From Acanthosepion lycidas (lineage: Eukaryota > Mollusca > Cephalopoda > Sepiida > Sepiidae): 64,000 nt of DNA. The position numbers were made by a program, and so were the translations under genes. Positions 19,834 through 30,544 of this stretch are shown here, piece by piece; within the stretch, counting starts at the first letter, position 1, and each line of letters opens with the position of its first letter. Below the pieces are notes generated by a model. The model did no database searches. It saw nothing but the letters and a program-made list of their open reading frames with translations, and was not told where the DNA came from. Location: NCBI GenBank assembly GCA_963932145.1, contig OZ010581.1:85434479-85498478 (forward strand), in the 5' to 3' direction.

Positions 19834-21351
19834 CAAGGAGCCAACACTATTTTGGGGACACTTTGAAAAGTGTGCTTAAAGGTGTTTTTTGCTGCCGAGA
19901 GCTTTTGTGTTGATGAGTAGGTAGTTCAGCAATAACTGTCCATTAATGGTATGGACATTGATTAATGGGTTTGTCTTTGGTTTCATGTTTTCTTTATTTT
20001 TACTTCAACTTAGGCGACACTATTTTTCGGACATGACACAAATTCCGGGTTTTTTAATGATTTTTTCGTCGAACGTCTACAATATGCAAATTTTCTACAG
20101 GTAAATTGTACCCTGGCCATTACATTTGAGTATCTTTACCATTCACTGCGAAAATGTATTAAAATCCTGAAGAAGAATGCATTCAAAAGAAGTCATCAGT
20201 TTGGTCCAAAAGAAGAGAGAAGACGGAATCAGCATCCGAAAGATCACCGCTGAGATGAAGCTACCGAAGTCAACAGTTGAATACATGCTAAGTACAAACT
20301 ATGAGCGGAAGAAGAAGAGAGGACGGAAAAAAACAATTTCCAAGAGAACAGAAGAAGAATGAAGAGGAGTGTTACGAGGTTGTTATCATCTAGAGAAAAA
20401 GTGACAGCGAAGAAAGTAAAGAAGTGCGAACTTGACGTCAGTGTTCGAACTGTACAAAGAAAGCTACACGAAATTGGACTTAAGTATGCTAAAATCAAGA
20501 AAAGAATTACACTAACGAGAAAACACAAGGAGGCAAGGCTGAGAAACGCCAAAAGATAGATAACAAACCATGTCGACTTCAAGAAAGTGATATTTACTGA
20601 TGAAAAACGTTTTAAGTTCGATGGACCCGACGGGTGGTGTACATGGTCGAGGAAAGGTGAACCTGTTATTCTCAACAAGAGACAGATGGGAGGAGGAGTC
20701 ATGGTTTGGGGTATGGTATTTCCGAATGGAAACTTGTGGCTCGAGTGGTTAAAAGGACGTCAAAATAGTTTGAGCTACAGAGAACCTTTGGAAAAGAGAG
20801 CCCTGCCACTCATAGAAAAGGAAATGGGAAGTAATTTTATTTTGCAGCAAGATAACTGCAGCATCCATGTGGCCAAATCAGTGAAAAATTGGATGTGTGA
20901 AGCAAATTTAACTACTCTGGAATGACCTGCAAGAAGTCCAGAATTAAATTTAATTGAAGACATATGGGAAATGCTTGCAGGGCTTGTTTACGACGGACCA
21001 GAAATAACCAGAGAGGCTGAGCTGTGGCAGCGCATACAAAATGCTAAAAATAGTTATTATCAATATGTACGAACATTATGAAGATAGACTGATAGAAGTC
21101 ATTGAAAAAAAAAGGGTGCTGCCATAAACTATTAGCATTGTTTCTGCAATGTCCAAAAAATACTGTCGCCTGTGTAATGTGAAAATTTGTAAAAAAAATA
21201 AAAAATACTTCTAATTTGAATTCTGCTTTTCCATTTGTAGTATTGAAACAGTTTTTAAATGTTATTGGCATTACACTAAAACAGTACAGACTGCCTGTGC
21301 TACCTAAAACTTGAAAAAATAAAGTGTCTGAAAAATAGTGACGGCCCCCTG
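19834..21351 (+). mobile_element. Tc1/mariner transposon with inverted/direct repeat termini
   Basis: A 1.52-kb element flanked by TA on both sides (19832-19833 and 21352-21353), the expected target duplication. Outer terminal repeats are 19834-19864 and 21321-21351 (shared ACTATTTT...GACACTTT). Inner copies of the same motif lie at about 20008-20036 (GGCGACACTATTTTTCGGAC) and 21150-21176 (reverse complement). Each end therefore has two direct repeats about 170 bp apart, the IR/DR layout known from Sleeping Beauty-like Tc1 elements. It encodes a broken transposase and is inserted just after the TATA box of LTR-B copy 1. Confidence 0.85.
20177..21115 (+). pseudogene. Tc1-type transposase (DD34E), broken
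   Basis: Two helix-turn-helix segments open the protein (GISIRKITAEMKLPKSTVEY and VSVRTVQRKLHEIGLKYAKI), with a basic linker between them. The catalytic domain follows: first Asp in VIFTDEKRFKFDGPDG, second in LQQDNCSIHVAKSVK, then SPELNLIEDIWEM with the Glu 34 residues after the second Asp (DD34E). A transposase of this kind cuts and pastes the element at TA sites. Breaks: a frameshift near 20355, a TAG stop at 20557-20559, TGA in place of the conserved Trp at 20923-20925, and a frameshift near 21045. The acidic residues themselves are intact. Confidence 0.9.
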
Positions 21352-21708
21352 TATTCTTAGTTAATTAGTGAGATTTCAGCTGCCACAGGAATCCATGACA
21401 GTTGAAACGATGCTCCAACCTTCTCTCTCACACCACCACTCACATGCTGAATATTCCCTATACTCACATAATATTTTTCTTACACAGCAAAACTGTTGAA
21501 AACATTTATTGCCAGAAACTATTACAACCTTATTTCTTTCAGTGAAATTGATAGTTAAAGAGAGACAACTCTTATTTTACTCAATGCATGCTTTTCTTTC
21601 ACATCCTTGTTTGTACATCTTGTTAAATCCAAATTTTATGTGTATGTCTTTGGCTTATCCTCTTTTTCTTCAGGTCAGATTGGTTTCCTAATCTAAGTTA
21701 AATAAATG

Positions 21709-21875
21709 TGGTAAAATCCGATTCGGAAGAAAATGGAGGTCAGTTCAATAGCACGGGATTCCATGAGTTTGCATCTCAATACGGATTTACACGTCCCACT
21801 GTGAGTTCACATTTTCCACAAGGTAACGTAGCAGCCAAAATTGCAGTGAAAATCGCAAAAAAAAACTGTTACAGC
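21709..21875 (+). pseudogene. Gypsy integrase core fragment, right part
   Basis: VKSDSEENGGQFNSTGFHEF, ASQYGFTRPTVSSHFPQGN and AAKIAVKIAKK match the integrase core from the second catalytic Asp (SDNGxQF) to the third catalytic region (SSPHFPQxNGxAExAV). The Glu that should follow the SHFPQGN motif is replaced. It starts directly after LTR-B and pairs with 19432-19552. Confidence 0.75.
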
Positions 21876-22419
21876 AACTGGTTATTTTTCTAGAATTTTG
21901 TAATATGCTGATATAAGTTACAAAAATAAGTTCTGCGGAGTTGATTATAAGTCAAAAAAAAAAAATAAGGAGTGCACTACCGAGTCACTCGGATAGACTA
22001 AAAAGCCTAAATGACCGAATTTGGAACGCATCGTCCACGAAGAAGACGGGAGCACAGTACTAGAACACTTCAACCACTCAAAATTAGCGATCAATTTCGA
22101 ATCAAAACTGACGAGGAGAATACATAGGATGATACAGGAATAATCACAGCAGCGGATCATTAGAACAGGAGATACACCATACAAAATGAATTTTAGAAAT
22201 ATCCATTGCAACAGGAGATATTCCAAGTCCAATCAACCAGAACTCTGTTGATTCAAACCATTCTATAACACAACATATTTTTAATTAATTATATTCTTGT
22301 ATTATTTATTCTTAACATGCTTACTTGCTCTTATATTGATTTCTTAAGGGTAGCTGCTTTCGGTCGTATTGGTAAAATGAATATAGAGTTGATCGGCGAA
22401 ACGGATGTAGCTGGTCTAC
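21876..22419. other. Unassigned stretch with a short LTR-C block
   Basis: Only a 27-bp block at 22226-22252 is recognisable (shared with 18622-18648). A minus open frame at 22232-21945 has no known motif. Confidence 0.45.
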
Positions 22420-23000
22420 TGCCGGATGGGAACAGCAGCAGGTTGATCGGTGTCCCTAAACAGGGCCAAGTCAGAACAGTGATACGACTTTACTGGGCGG
22501 ATCGACCGCGGAAACGGGATCGCGCCAAAGTGTATCACTTGGCGAAGACTAAGTCCCTAAACAGGACCAAGGCAGAACAGTGATAGACTTCACAGAGCGG
22601 ATCGACCGCGGAAACGGGATCGCGCCAAAGTGTATCACTTGGCGAAAACGGAGTCCCTAAACAGGGCCAAGTCAGAACAGTGATAGACTTCACAGGGTGG
22701 ACCGACAACAGTGATAGACTTCACAGGGCGGATCGACCGCGGAAACGGGATCGCGCCAAAGTGTATCACTTGGCGAAAACGGAGTCCCTAAACAGGGCCA
22801 AGTCAGAACAGTGATAGACTTCACAGGGTGGACCGACAACAGTGATAGACTTCACAGGGCGGATCGACCGCGGAAATGGGATCGCGCCAAAGTGTATCAC
22901 TTGGCGAAGCCGGTCAGAGAGGTGATACGTCTTCCAGGGCGGATCGACCGCGGAGACAGGATCGCGCCGAAGAATAACACTCTCGACAAAGCACCGGAAG
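22420..23000. repeat. GC-rich tandem satellite with two identical 131-bp units
   Basis: The core GCGGATCGACCGCGG starts at 22497, 22597, 22728, 22859 and 22939 (spacing 100, 131, 131, 80). Units 22597-22727 and 22728-22858 appear identical; the next one has a base change soon after its start. The longer unit arose from the 100-bp one by an internal duplication of about 31 bp (GTGGACCGACAACAG region). Much more GC-rich than its surroundings. Open frames here are repeat artefacts. Confidence 0.9.
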
Positions 23001-23509
23001 CTCACAAAGGCAGCGTACTACACTTTGATCGAGCCCCCCGGGCCAAGCAGCTTGGATTTGGACGAAAAAGGGGCTAATGATATTTGGAGCGATTTATTCA
23101 AGTACTCCCCGGCTAGAGGGAATAGAAAACCGTAGATATTAAATTAATATCAATTGTTGTCCGATGTTTGAGAAAGCGCTGCATAATCCGATGCTCACGA
23201 GGTACGGTTTGGCATCAACGATATTGGACTAGTCGTCTGGTTTCTCGCGTGTTGCTTGACTTAAATCTGCGAGATCAGGAGTTGTGAAGGTCAAGGCCGT
23301 CTTTCTAAGGAGCGGCTAATGGCGACCGCGACAAAACTATCAAGATGAAAGCAAAGGTTTAGTCTACCAATAAACCTTTTTACGTCCCATATTTATATCG
23401 GCGAGCAGTGACCATTAGTTTAACACGCTAAAGTATAACAAGGTGGCAGTGGTGGGGAGGAAGGGAGAGAGGGTAGAAGCGAAGCGGGGTAGACCGACCG
23501 TTAGACTTT

Positions 23510-23512
<3 letters not shown>
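23001..23512. other. Flank of the satellite, possibly LTR-derived
   Basis: No coding sequence. CCAATAAACC (polyadenylation-like, about 23368) followed by ATATCGGCGAGCAGTGACCA resembles an LTR end next to a primer binding site, but I find no partner LTR. Confidence 0.35.

Positions 23513-23566
<54 letters not shown>
23513..23566. repeat. (AT)n microsatellite
   Basis: About 54 bp of AT repeats. Confidence 0.97.
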
Positions 23567-23569
<3 letters not shown>

Positions 23570-23744
23570 GAATGAACATTGATAAGTAAAGATTTGAATA
23601 CAAGATTGGTATGGAATAAACTTTCAGTAGCCAAAAAAACTATTTTTAAAAAAGCGCTCAATACAGAGTAGATCGAATAATATTTATTTGAAAATTATAA
23701 CATAACTATGTTATAACATCACTACAAAAATAGCCATTTTGTTT

Positions 23745-24330
23745 CAACACTTTTGATGTCTTATCAAGTGATGGTGTTGCAAGTAAAATAAAAAGTTTTT
23801 AGTGTTCAAAAAACAGCCATTACCCCCACTAGGGGAAATATTTTTACGTAATCAAATTACAAGTATATAACGGACCCTAGATACAATTGGTTAATGCTTT
23901 AAAATAAGTATTAGATTTTATAGGAAATGGGGTAAACAATTAATCTCCAATATTTTGTAATTAAAAAATAAGAGTTACGCATATTAAACTCTAAATGTAA
24001 TATCCAGTCCTTCGTCAGAAAGGTTTGAATATTGTTGCGCAAACTCCAAGGCCAAAGTAAATAAATGCTTAGAGATGGAGGGATAATAGTCAATGATATC
24101 AAATTGTACGGATCTTTGTTTTGTATACCATTGAACTATTTGATGGTGTCCGCGGTATTTATCGATTGTGAAAGTCCGGTGGTGTGTTTAATGGACTTGT
24201 TAACTCTTTCTAGGACAGTTTTACGAATTCTTCCAACTTCGGGTCTTGTAGGATCAATCAGAAGTGTAGATGGCTTGCCTTTGAAATCTGGTTTATGGTC
24301 CTTTAAAAGAATCTAAAGATTTTTTTTTAA
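23745..24330 (-). pseudogene. Second Penelope-like family: RT N-terminal part and 3' motif
   Basis: The minus strand from 24320 reads LKDHKPDFKGKPSTLLIDPT, RPEVGRIRKTVLERVNKSI, NTADTIKQFNGIQNKD and, in the next frame, DIIDYYPSISKHLFTLALEF. These are the N-terminal RT motifs of Penelope-like elements in the Neptune/cnidarian-type group (KDHKPxF...RLIxPxKxExGxxSK...FDIxxFYPSI), including the first catalytic Asp. After a deletion, a 3'-type motif appears at 23780-23747 (CTTGATAAGACATC ... GTTGAAAC). This differs from the family at 11369, 52535 and 61525. Frameshifted and truncated. Confidence 0.7.
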
Positions 24331-24606
24331 GTTTTAAATTGGTTTCATAAAAACCTCGCTAAAATGAATCCAGACAGTTTAAATTTTCTGTGGCAAAATT
24401 TTACAGGATGGAGTTTGCTTTGGTGTTTTCAAAAACCAGCCAAATTTGAAATGAAAATGGTGGCGGTTTGATTGAATTATATTTTACCAAAGGAGGCAAC
24501 GGGTTTCACCTTCGTTGAAACAGTAGAACAACTCAATTAAGTATTCAGAGAAAACAATCTTTATTTAACAATCGATTCAGTTGTTTTCTAGGAGTTTTTT
24601 TGCAGC

Positions 24607-24609
<3 letters not shown>
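24331..24609. other. AT-rich spacer
   Basis: Nothing recognisable. Confidence 0.5.

Positions 24610-24665
<56 letters not shown>
24610..24665. repeat. (GT)n microsatellite
   Basis: About 56 bp of GT repeats. Confidence 0.98.
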
Positions 24666-24668
<3 letters not shown>

Positions 24669-24817
24669 GTGCGCTCAGAAGTGAGAGTGGAATGAAAAAA
24701 TTCCAGGCTCGAAATAACTATTTAACAGCTTTTATTTCTGGGAGAAAGAGAGTGCAAAATAGGAGTATTTTGCGAAAAAAGTTGTTTTCCCAGTTAACAA
24801 AGTTCTGTTGAGAAAGA

Positions 24818-25017
24818 TTTCTCCTCTAGTTCACATAGCAGTAACGAGAAATCTGAGTGTGAAACTGCTAGGACAGACCTCGTCTTCTGCAGCAAAGTGT
24901 ACGTGTAGTTATCCTCTAGGTAGTTACAGCGAAGGGAGATTTCTCTGCTTGTTACCACAGGTTGGAACGAGAAATCTGAAATCAATTTGCCAGAACAGGC
25001 CTCGTCTTCTGCAGCAA
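24818..25017 (+). repeat. Two-copy direct repeat, period about 122 bp
   Basis: 24843-24895 and 24966-25017 share AACGAGAAATCTGA and CCTCGTCTTCTGCAGCAA; the preceding AGATTTCTC block is also repeated. Non-coding. Confidence 0.8.
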
Positions 25018-25605
25018 GAGTTGAGTAGCCCTTTGAGCTAGGTTTGAAGGTTGTGACTACTGAAAATGAAAAAGATCGGATAGGGCTCTGTCAGAGATTT
25101 TATGACTTCTGGGACTTCCGGTTGTTCTCTATAGATTATTTATGTTGCTGCTACTGTTGAATCGAGCAAAGTAAGGAAGACTGCATCTGCCACAATATCA
25201 AACAAGTGAAATAGTTTCTATATCTTCCCCTCAGAAATGAACGCAATAAAGAATTTATCCTAATTATAATATGTAGAAAGGAATGTGCATGTAGTTTTAC
25301 AGATGTAAGCTTGTTAATTTTATTGGTAACCAATTTGAAAAAATCACGTTTTGATGGTTTGCCAGAACCAATTGTATACTACATTAATCTTCTTTTTTTT
25401 AACTTGAACTAAATGCACTAAAATATTAATATTTAAACGATTAAATATAAAGAGGAGTTACTAAAAAATATAAGAATCATCTAGTAACTGTCTTCTTTTT
25501 CGATTGGCTCTTAGGTAGCGCCTCAGGGTCAGTCTGGGTGTTTGATTCAGAAAGTTGGCTAGGATCCTTGACGTGAGGCAAGAACCTTCTTGGGTGTGCC
25601 AGGAC
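25018..25605. other. Unassigned stretch
   Basis: AT-rich, without a recognisable gene or repeat. Confidence 0.5.
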
Positions 25606-25820
25606 TTTCATTACTATCCGATAATGGTCGTCAATATAGGATTTCTTCCATCAACCGTTGGTTGCAGTGACTTCTACAGTTTTCAAAACGTCTGGTCGAA
25701 TGCCCACGTTGTGACTGATCTCAAACCACCGGACTTTTCGACAACTGTAAATGTCACTGCAACCAACTGGTGATGGAAGAAATCTGATATTGACGAACAT
25801 TATCTGATATTCAGTGAGCC
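25606..25820. repeat. Long fold-back (about 95-bp arms)
   Basis: The arm 25606-25700 pairs with 25728-25820 over most of its length, for example GATTTCTTCCATCA, GTTGGTTGCAGTGAC and TCTACAGTTTTC against their complements, leaving a loop of about 27 bases. Such long imperfect inverted repeats are typical of fold-back or MITE-type elements. No coding content. Confidence 0.8.
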
Positions 25821-26143
25821 ATTTAGCTCATCGGCTGACTGAACAGCGTTATATTTTATTATAACCAGGATATTGACCCTGATTGTAACCACAAAAACAG
25901 GGACAAAATACTCCAGGAACCCAGACAGCAAGGTCACCAGCAACAACAACGACAGGAGCCACGAACCAGACAACAGACAAGCTTCCAGAACCTTAAAAAG
26001 GGACTGTAGTCAATTGACTATAAAAAGGTTCTGAGCGAGCTAACAAGTCATGACCAGTAGAAACAAGTACAGATTAAAGTAGGACACTTTTTAGCTTCCA
26101 TTTTCTTTTGTTGTCTTACATCTCTTGTCGGTTATTGTAAAAT

Positions 26144-27300
26144 GTGCGTGTGAGTGGGTCACGCGAAAGTTTGGATATAGAGGAGCGTGAGGCTGATACG
26201 GGAGGAGTAGGAACTAGAAACTTCCATAAGATACTAGGAGGGATGCGAGCTCCATCATTTGAATCAATCGAAAAGAACTTAATTTATGGGCTGTTAGTGC
26301 TTGAGGTAACAGCGAGGTCGGTTTCTAAAAATATTAGGAAGTGGATAAAGGAAGATCCAAGTGAACTCAGTTAAAAGAGAAGTTGGTTGTAAAGTACGCT
26401 AGTGCACGTACTGAGATAGAGTCCAACAAAAAAATACGAAGGCTGAAGTATGAGTCTTCGAACCCCCTTCAGAATTAGGTGAGAGCGCGACCGAATTGGC
26501 ATTGCTCGCCTCCCCAGAGGAGTCGACCTGGAATTGTAAGAACATACAGACGCAGCTAGCTGAGCTGTTCCTTGAGTCCTTACATGACGAAGAGGTAGGA
26601 AATGAGATTCTTCGTGGGAAGCCGGCTAAGTTGACTGATGCATTAGAACTGGTCAAAGATGGTGAAAGATTATGGGTTCGATCAAGAGTAAGGATGAAAG
26701 GGTTCAAGAAGAAAGGAGAAAGACTGGGGATAGAAGGACCCCAAATCCCAAGCGGGGTGGGGTGGATAATACCCGAAGAAGATCCTGAGAATTGGAAAAA
26801 AGAGGCGGACCCTAGCCGTAAAACATGGTCTGTATGATGTGGATTTCATGATCTCACACTGAGACGTAACAGGACGGTGTGTTGAACGTGTAATGGCGAA
26901 TAGCATTGGTCTATAGAGTGTCCGGCAGGTAGGAACGACTGAGAAACTAAGTGGTATAGACGACCTAAGGATAACTAAAGCCCAAACCTATCCCAAGGAA
27001 TCCGAGAAACGCCAATGGATCACCCAGCAAGGAATAAGAAGCCAAGTGGCCCCGATTAGAAATAAGAAATTAAGGTATTTGACCTACAGACGACCAGATT
27101 ATCATAGGAAGTGCTGGAATTATGGTCAGTTAGGCCACATTAAGAAGTCCTGTCTTAAGCATTCAGGAAGAGTAAAACCTTTTAATATTAACCCTAGGAA
27201 GAAGTAATGGAAGTGTGGTCGATTTGGCTACATTATAAAGTACTGTTTTGTGAGAACAGAAAGTGAGGTTGGATTCGAGAGTGGTGACTCTGAAGAGGGA
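26144..27300 (+). pseudogene. E1 gag with zinc knuckles
   Basis: Starts with ILGGMRAPSFESIEKN-like sequence (E2 has IGGMRLPTYKG), followed by AELFLESLHDEEVGNEILRG and LTDALELVKDGERLW, which match the E2 gag ALLADLLVDALWD...LNKALDLAKNCERLW. Near 27110-27150 the knuckle CWNYGQLGHIKKSC (one Cys replaced by Tyr) and near 27210 a second, degraded one (KCGRFGYIIKYC) can be read. Gag forms the particle and binds RNA. Frameshifts at several places split it into three or more frames. Confidence 0.7.
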
Positions 27301-27399
27301 ACATAAGATGAGAAATATCTGTTGCCAGCCTCCATGTCTAGAAGAGCACAAGACTGGGGAAAAAAGGAAGAAGAAAGTAGGAAATGCTCAAGTGTTCTC

Positions 27400-29440
27400 A
27401 CCCTTGATGGAAGGGAAGGAATTAACGTGTCAGGTTAATATAGGTAAAATCAAGGTAAAAGCATTAATTGACACTGGAGTGTCCGTGTCAATGATTATTA
27501 GGGTCATCTATGATCACCTGAAAACACGGAATGATTAAGAAAACCAGACTTAATAATTAGTCAGGCTAATGGCGAGGAGATGGCAGTCACGGGGATGAAA
27601 TGATTACCATTAAACGTAGGAGGAGTAAAACAGAACCACAAGCTATATGTAGCACCTGGTTTGTGCAACGAGCTAATCATAGGAAAATACCGACACAATA
27701 AACGTTTAACCTCCCTATGTTGTCAGTGGGCGAAGTGGAAGTATCCTTGGGAGGCGGTGGAGAAGAGATAGTTCTAATTCTGGTCAAAGAAGACATAAAA
27801 ATTCCGCCTCGAACGATAGTGTCTAGTAAAGGTGTGGTGAATTCTGGGAGAGAATTGTCAAGCAGGATCTATCAAATTGCAGGAAAAAGCGATGAAGAGG
27901 TATCAATATGGGAATCGATTCTAGAGGGTGATAAGGTGATCCCGATGTTAATTTCCAACACGTCAAGTAAAACAGTGAAAGTGAAAAAAGGCGAAAAAGT
28001 AGGTCAGGCATCACCTATTAGAAATGTTAGCCCGGTGAGAATACCAGGAAATAGTCAAAGAAGTAGAAAAGCAACTAGTTGTGAGCGAAAGGAGGAGATA
28101 GTGGTCCCAGAAAAAATAAAGAGAAGAATAATAAGTCTGTTGTGGGATAACAACGATGTGGTGGCCAACAATAAAGAGTTAGGTAGAACGCAGACAGTGA
28201 AAATGAGGACTGATACTGGCGATCAATTAAATTGAGGCCTTATGGGACCCCAATTCATAAGAAGTTGATAGAAGAAGCATAAAAAGATATGCCAGATGCA
28301 GGGGTGGTAGAAAGATCAAATTCCTCTTGAAGTTTTCCCATAGTGGTAGAGATAAAGGATGGAGGACAGATTCTGTGTCGACTTCCGAAAAGTGAATGCC
28401 CTAACGAAACCATTGGCTTTTCCCTTACTTTTGATAGACGACATATTAGCACTGTTAAGCAAAGCAACCTGTTTTTCACCTTAGATCTAAGGTCCGGGTA
28501 TTGGCAGTTAGCCTTGGATTATGCAGACCAATAAAAGGCAGCATTCGATTGCCACATGGGTCTGTTTAATTTTAAATGCCCTTCGAGTTGTCAAATGTCC
28601 AAGGTGCATTCACTCAGTTGAAGTCAATAGTGCTAGGAAGGATGGAAGGATTTGCTATGGTTTACTTAGACAATATATTAGTGTTTTCGAAAACACTAGA
28701 AGAACACTTGGGACATCTACAGCAAGTATTCGATAGATTAAGAAAGCACGGGTTGAAGCATAAACTATCAAAGTGTCAATTTCTGAAAGAAGAAACTATT
28801 TAGGTTTCATTATTGATAGAGAGAGCATTAAGCCCGATTTGGACAAGATAGATGTCATAAGATTATGCCAGAGCTTACAACAGTAATGCAGGTGAGAGGA
28901 TTCATTTGAGCGATAGGATACTATAGGAGATTCATCCCAGCATTTTCAAGGCTGGCGGGTCCGTTAATAGCATTGACAGAAAAAGTATGCGAGATTCAGG
29001 TGGACGGAGGGTGTTTGACAGCCTCAAAGAGCAGTTCACTGATATACCATTGCTGAATTTTCCCGATCTTACAAAGCCGATTATATTATACACTGATGCA
29101 ACTGACAAGTGTATAGGTGCGATTTTTACACAACCATGCCCTAATAGAGAAGGACCATTACCCGGTATACCAGAAGAAGTACCAGTTTACTTTTTGTTCC
29201 ACAGGCTGAGACACAGGAGAGATAGCCGGTAATTGAGAGAGAAGCCTACGTATGCAGTCCAGAAACTGGATTATTATTTAAGTGGAGTGGTGTTTACAAT
29301 TAAGACAGACCATAAACTACTTAAAGTTGGAGGCAGAGTGGACCAATAAAAAGATCCAACAGCTGAGCGGATATAATTTTAAGCGGGAAAAGAGAAAACT
29401 TGCGCTGATTTGCTGTCGAAAGTACCCAGACAGCTGGAGG
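27400..29440 (+). pseudogene. E1 protease, reverse transcriptase and RNase H
   Basis: The protease active site ALIDTGVSVSMI lies at about 27460 in an open frame that stops at 27536. The frame 27717-28235 covers the protease/RT linker (SSRIYQIAGKSDEEVSIWES). RT pieces follow: RFCVDF-like, FTLDLRSGYWQLALDYADQ, then FAMVYLDNILVFSKTLEEHL, where the YxDD box reads YLDN, so the second catalytic Asp is lost. LILYTDATDKCIGAIF marks RNase H at about 29085, and YAVQKLDYYLSGVVFTIKTD its end. Stops and frameshifts interrupt it in several places; the E2 copy preserves YLDD. Confidence 0.85.
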
Positions 29441-29559
29441 CCCAAAAGTTAGATTGGAATCTGGAGTGGATGATAGGGATTACCACATCCCTGTGATTAA
29501 ATCACATGAACCCAGGGACAGACCCAGGTGAGAAGAAAAGAAAAAGAGCCTGAAGTTAT

Positions 29560-29925
29560 AACGAATCCTCATTGGAAAGGTATAGTGGAGGAAAGCCAGA
29601 CGGACAGTGAGATTGTTGCCCTCACAGATTCATTTAGAGAAGGGAGCCACATCCAAGCAAGTGAAACAAGACGGGCTACTGTTTTATCTGTCGAGAAGGG
29701 GTGAAGAAGTCAGGCTTCGGTTGTTTGTTCCTAAAATATTGAGGAGTAAGATATTTACCACTGGACATTCTATTGGATCCCAAGTAATGCCAAGGGACAA
29801 AGATAGGACTCCAGCAAAAAGTGCACCAAGAAAATCCCATCGACTACGAAGTAAGCCATACCCACTGAACTTAAATCCCCGACAAAATTCATACGAGCAC
29901 AAGGCTAAAAATTGGAGGTGTTAGG
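29560..29925 (+). pseudogene. E1 integrase ends fused across a deletion
   Basis: An open frame of 105 codons joins the integrase N-terminus (GLLFYLSRRGEEVRLRLFVP, KILRSKIFTTGH) to a basic C-terminal tail (RKSHRLRSKPYPLNLNPRQN). The HHCC remainder and the whole catalytic core that should lie between them are missing, so the join at about 29780 is a deletion. Confidence 0.65.
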
Positions 29926-30027
29926 GGAAATTTAATTGTACAAACGCAAGAATAAAAATATTTTATATTTTTATATTTAAACATCTTTTTATTTGTTGTG
30001 GGTTGAAGCAAATGTAACCGACAACAC

Positions 30028-30180
30028 GAATGGGGACATGGTCTGACGAAAGGGAAAATCTGCAGAAAATGTAACTGCCCAAATTACTTCGCGGCATGTT
30101 ATAGAACTAAGATAACAACGTCCGAGAAATAAAAGGCGACAACAGGGAAGATTATTTTCTAGGTTCATTTTCTGAAAAAG
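30028..30180 (+). pseudogene. Retrotransposon zinc-knuckle fragment
   Basis: GLTKGKICRKCNCPNYFAAC followed by YRTK resembles the nucleocapsid knuckle of a gypsy gag (KGxxCxxCxxxxHFAxxC); the His is replaced by Tyr. It is separate from E1 and ends at LTR-A copy 2. Confidence 0.5.
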
Positions 30181-30201
30181 ATAAAATACTCAACCATGCT
30201 T

Positions 30202-30500
30202 TGTTAAATTGTGACAGGGGCGATATCACCCCTGAAATAATAATAATAATGATAATAAAGGAGAATATGCTGCAAAACACCAACAAATTCGTTTTCAAAT
30301 AGCCAGGTGTTAAAATTCTGTAAAGACTTTGAAATGTAAATGTTATAGGAAGTTAATTTAGAACACGAAATACAATTTTTTTGTAAGTGCACAAAGGATA
30401 TCAGATTACTAATAGAAAATTACTGGAACAATGATAATTTGGAACTTTTAGAAAAAGAAATGAATTTTGACACTATAAGAAACGAAGTTAAAAAGGGTAC
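30202..30500 (+). repeat. LTR-A, copy 2 (partial)
   Basis: TGTTAAATTGTGACAGGGG, then ATATCACCCCTGAAATAA and the blocks AATATGCTGCAAAACA, GTAAAGACTTTGAAATGTAA and TACTGGAACAATGATAATTT are shared in order with the copy at 49179 and mostly with copy 1. It stops matching after about 30500. Antisense gypsy integrase follows. Confidence 0.75.
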
Positions 30501-30544
30501 TTATCATGATGATCATATGCAAGTTTCGTTCTGTCTTGTCTTTT

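Larger units (their letters stand above)
19579..21707 (+). repeat. LTR-B copy 1, split by a Tc1 element
   Basis: 19660-19831 and 21354-21707 together align with 45620-46186. Shared blocks include GTAGTCGRTTTTGTGCACTT, CTGCACGTGAAGAATRATTC, a TATA box (CTATATAAGC here, CTTATTTAAGC in copy 2), GAGATTTCAGCTGCCA and CAAATTTTATGTGTA. The Tc1 element sits a few bases after the TATA box. The whole block lies inside a gypsy integrase (left part 19432-19552, right part 21709-21875), so it behaves like a solo LTR. The exact left end is uncertain. Confidence 0.7.
26000..29930 (+). mobile_element. Ty3/gypsy element E1 (gag-pol, decayed)
   Basis: The longest single retroelement in the window. In order on the plus strand: an untranslated stretch (ACTGTAGTCAATTGACTATAAA at about 26015, shared in part with E2 near 39920), gag, zinc knuckles, protease, RT, RNase H and a truncated integrase. 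It belongs to the same lineage as E2 on the minus strand at 36831-41300: gag, zinc knuckles and RT match in both. Multiple frameshifts and stops, a mutated RT active site and an integrase deletion make it inactive. I could not define its LTRs. Confidence 0.8.

Noticed and set aside
20244..20702. 152-codon minus-strand open frame
   Set aside because: It is the antisense shadow of the Tc1 transposase.
22317..23077. Two 88-codon frames and a 79-codon antisense frame in the GC-rich block
   Set aside because: They repeat the same peptide with the satellite period on both strands; a repeat artefact.
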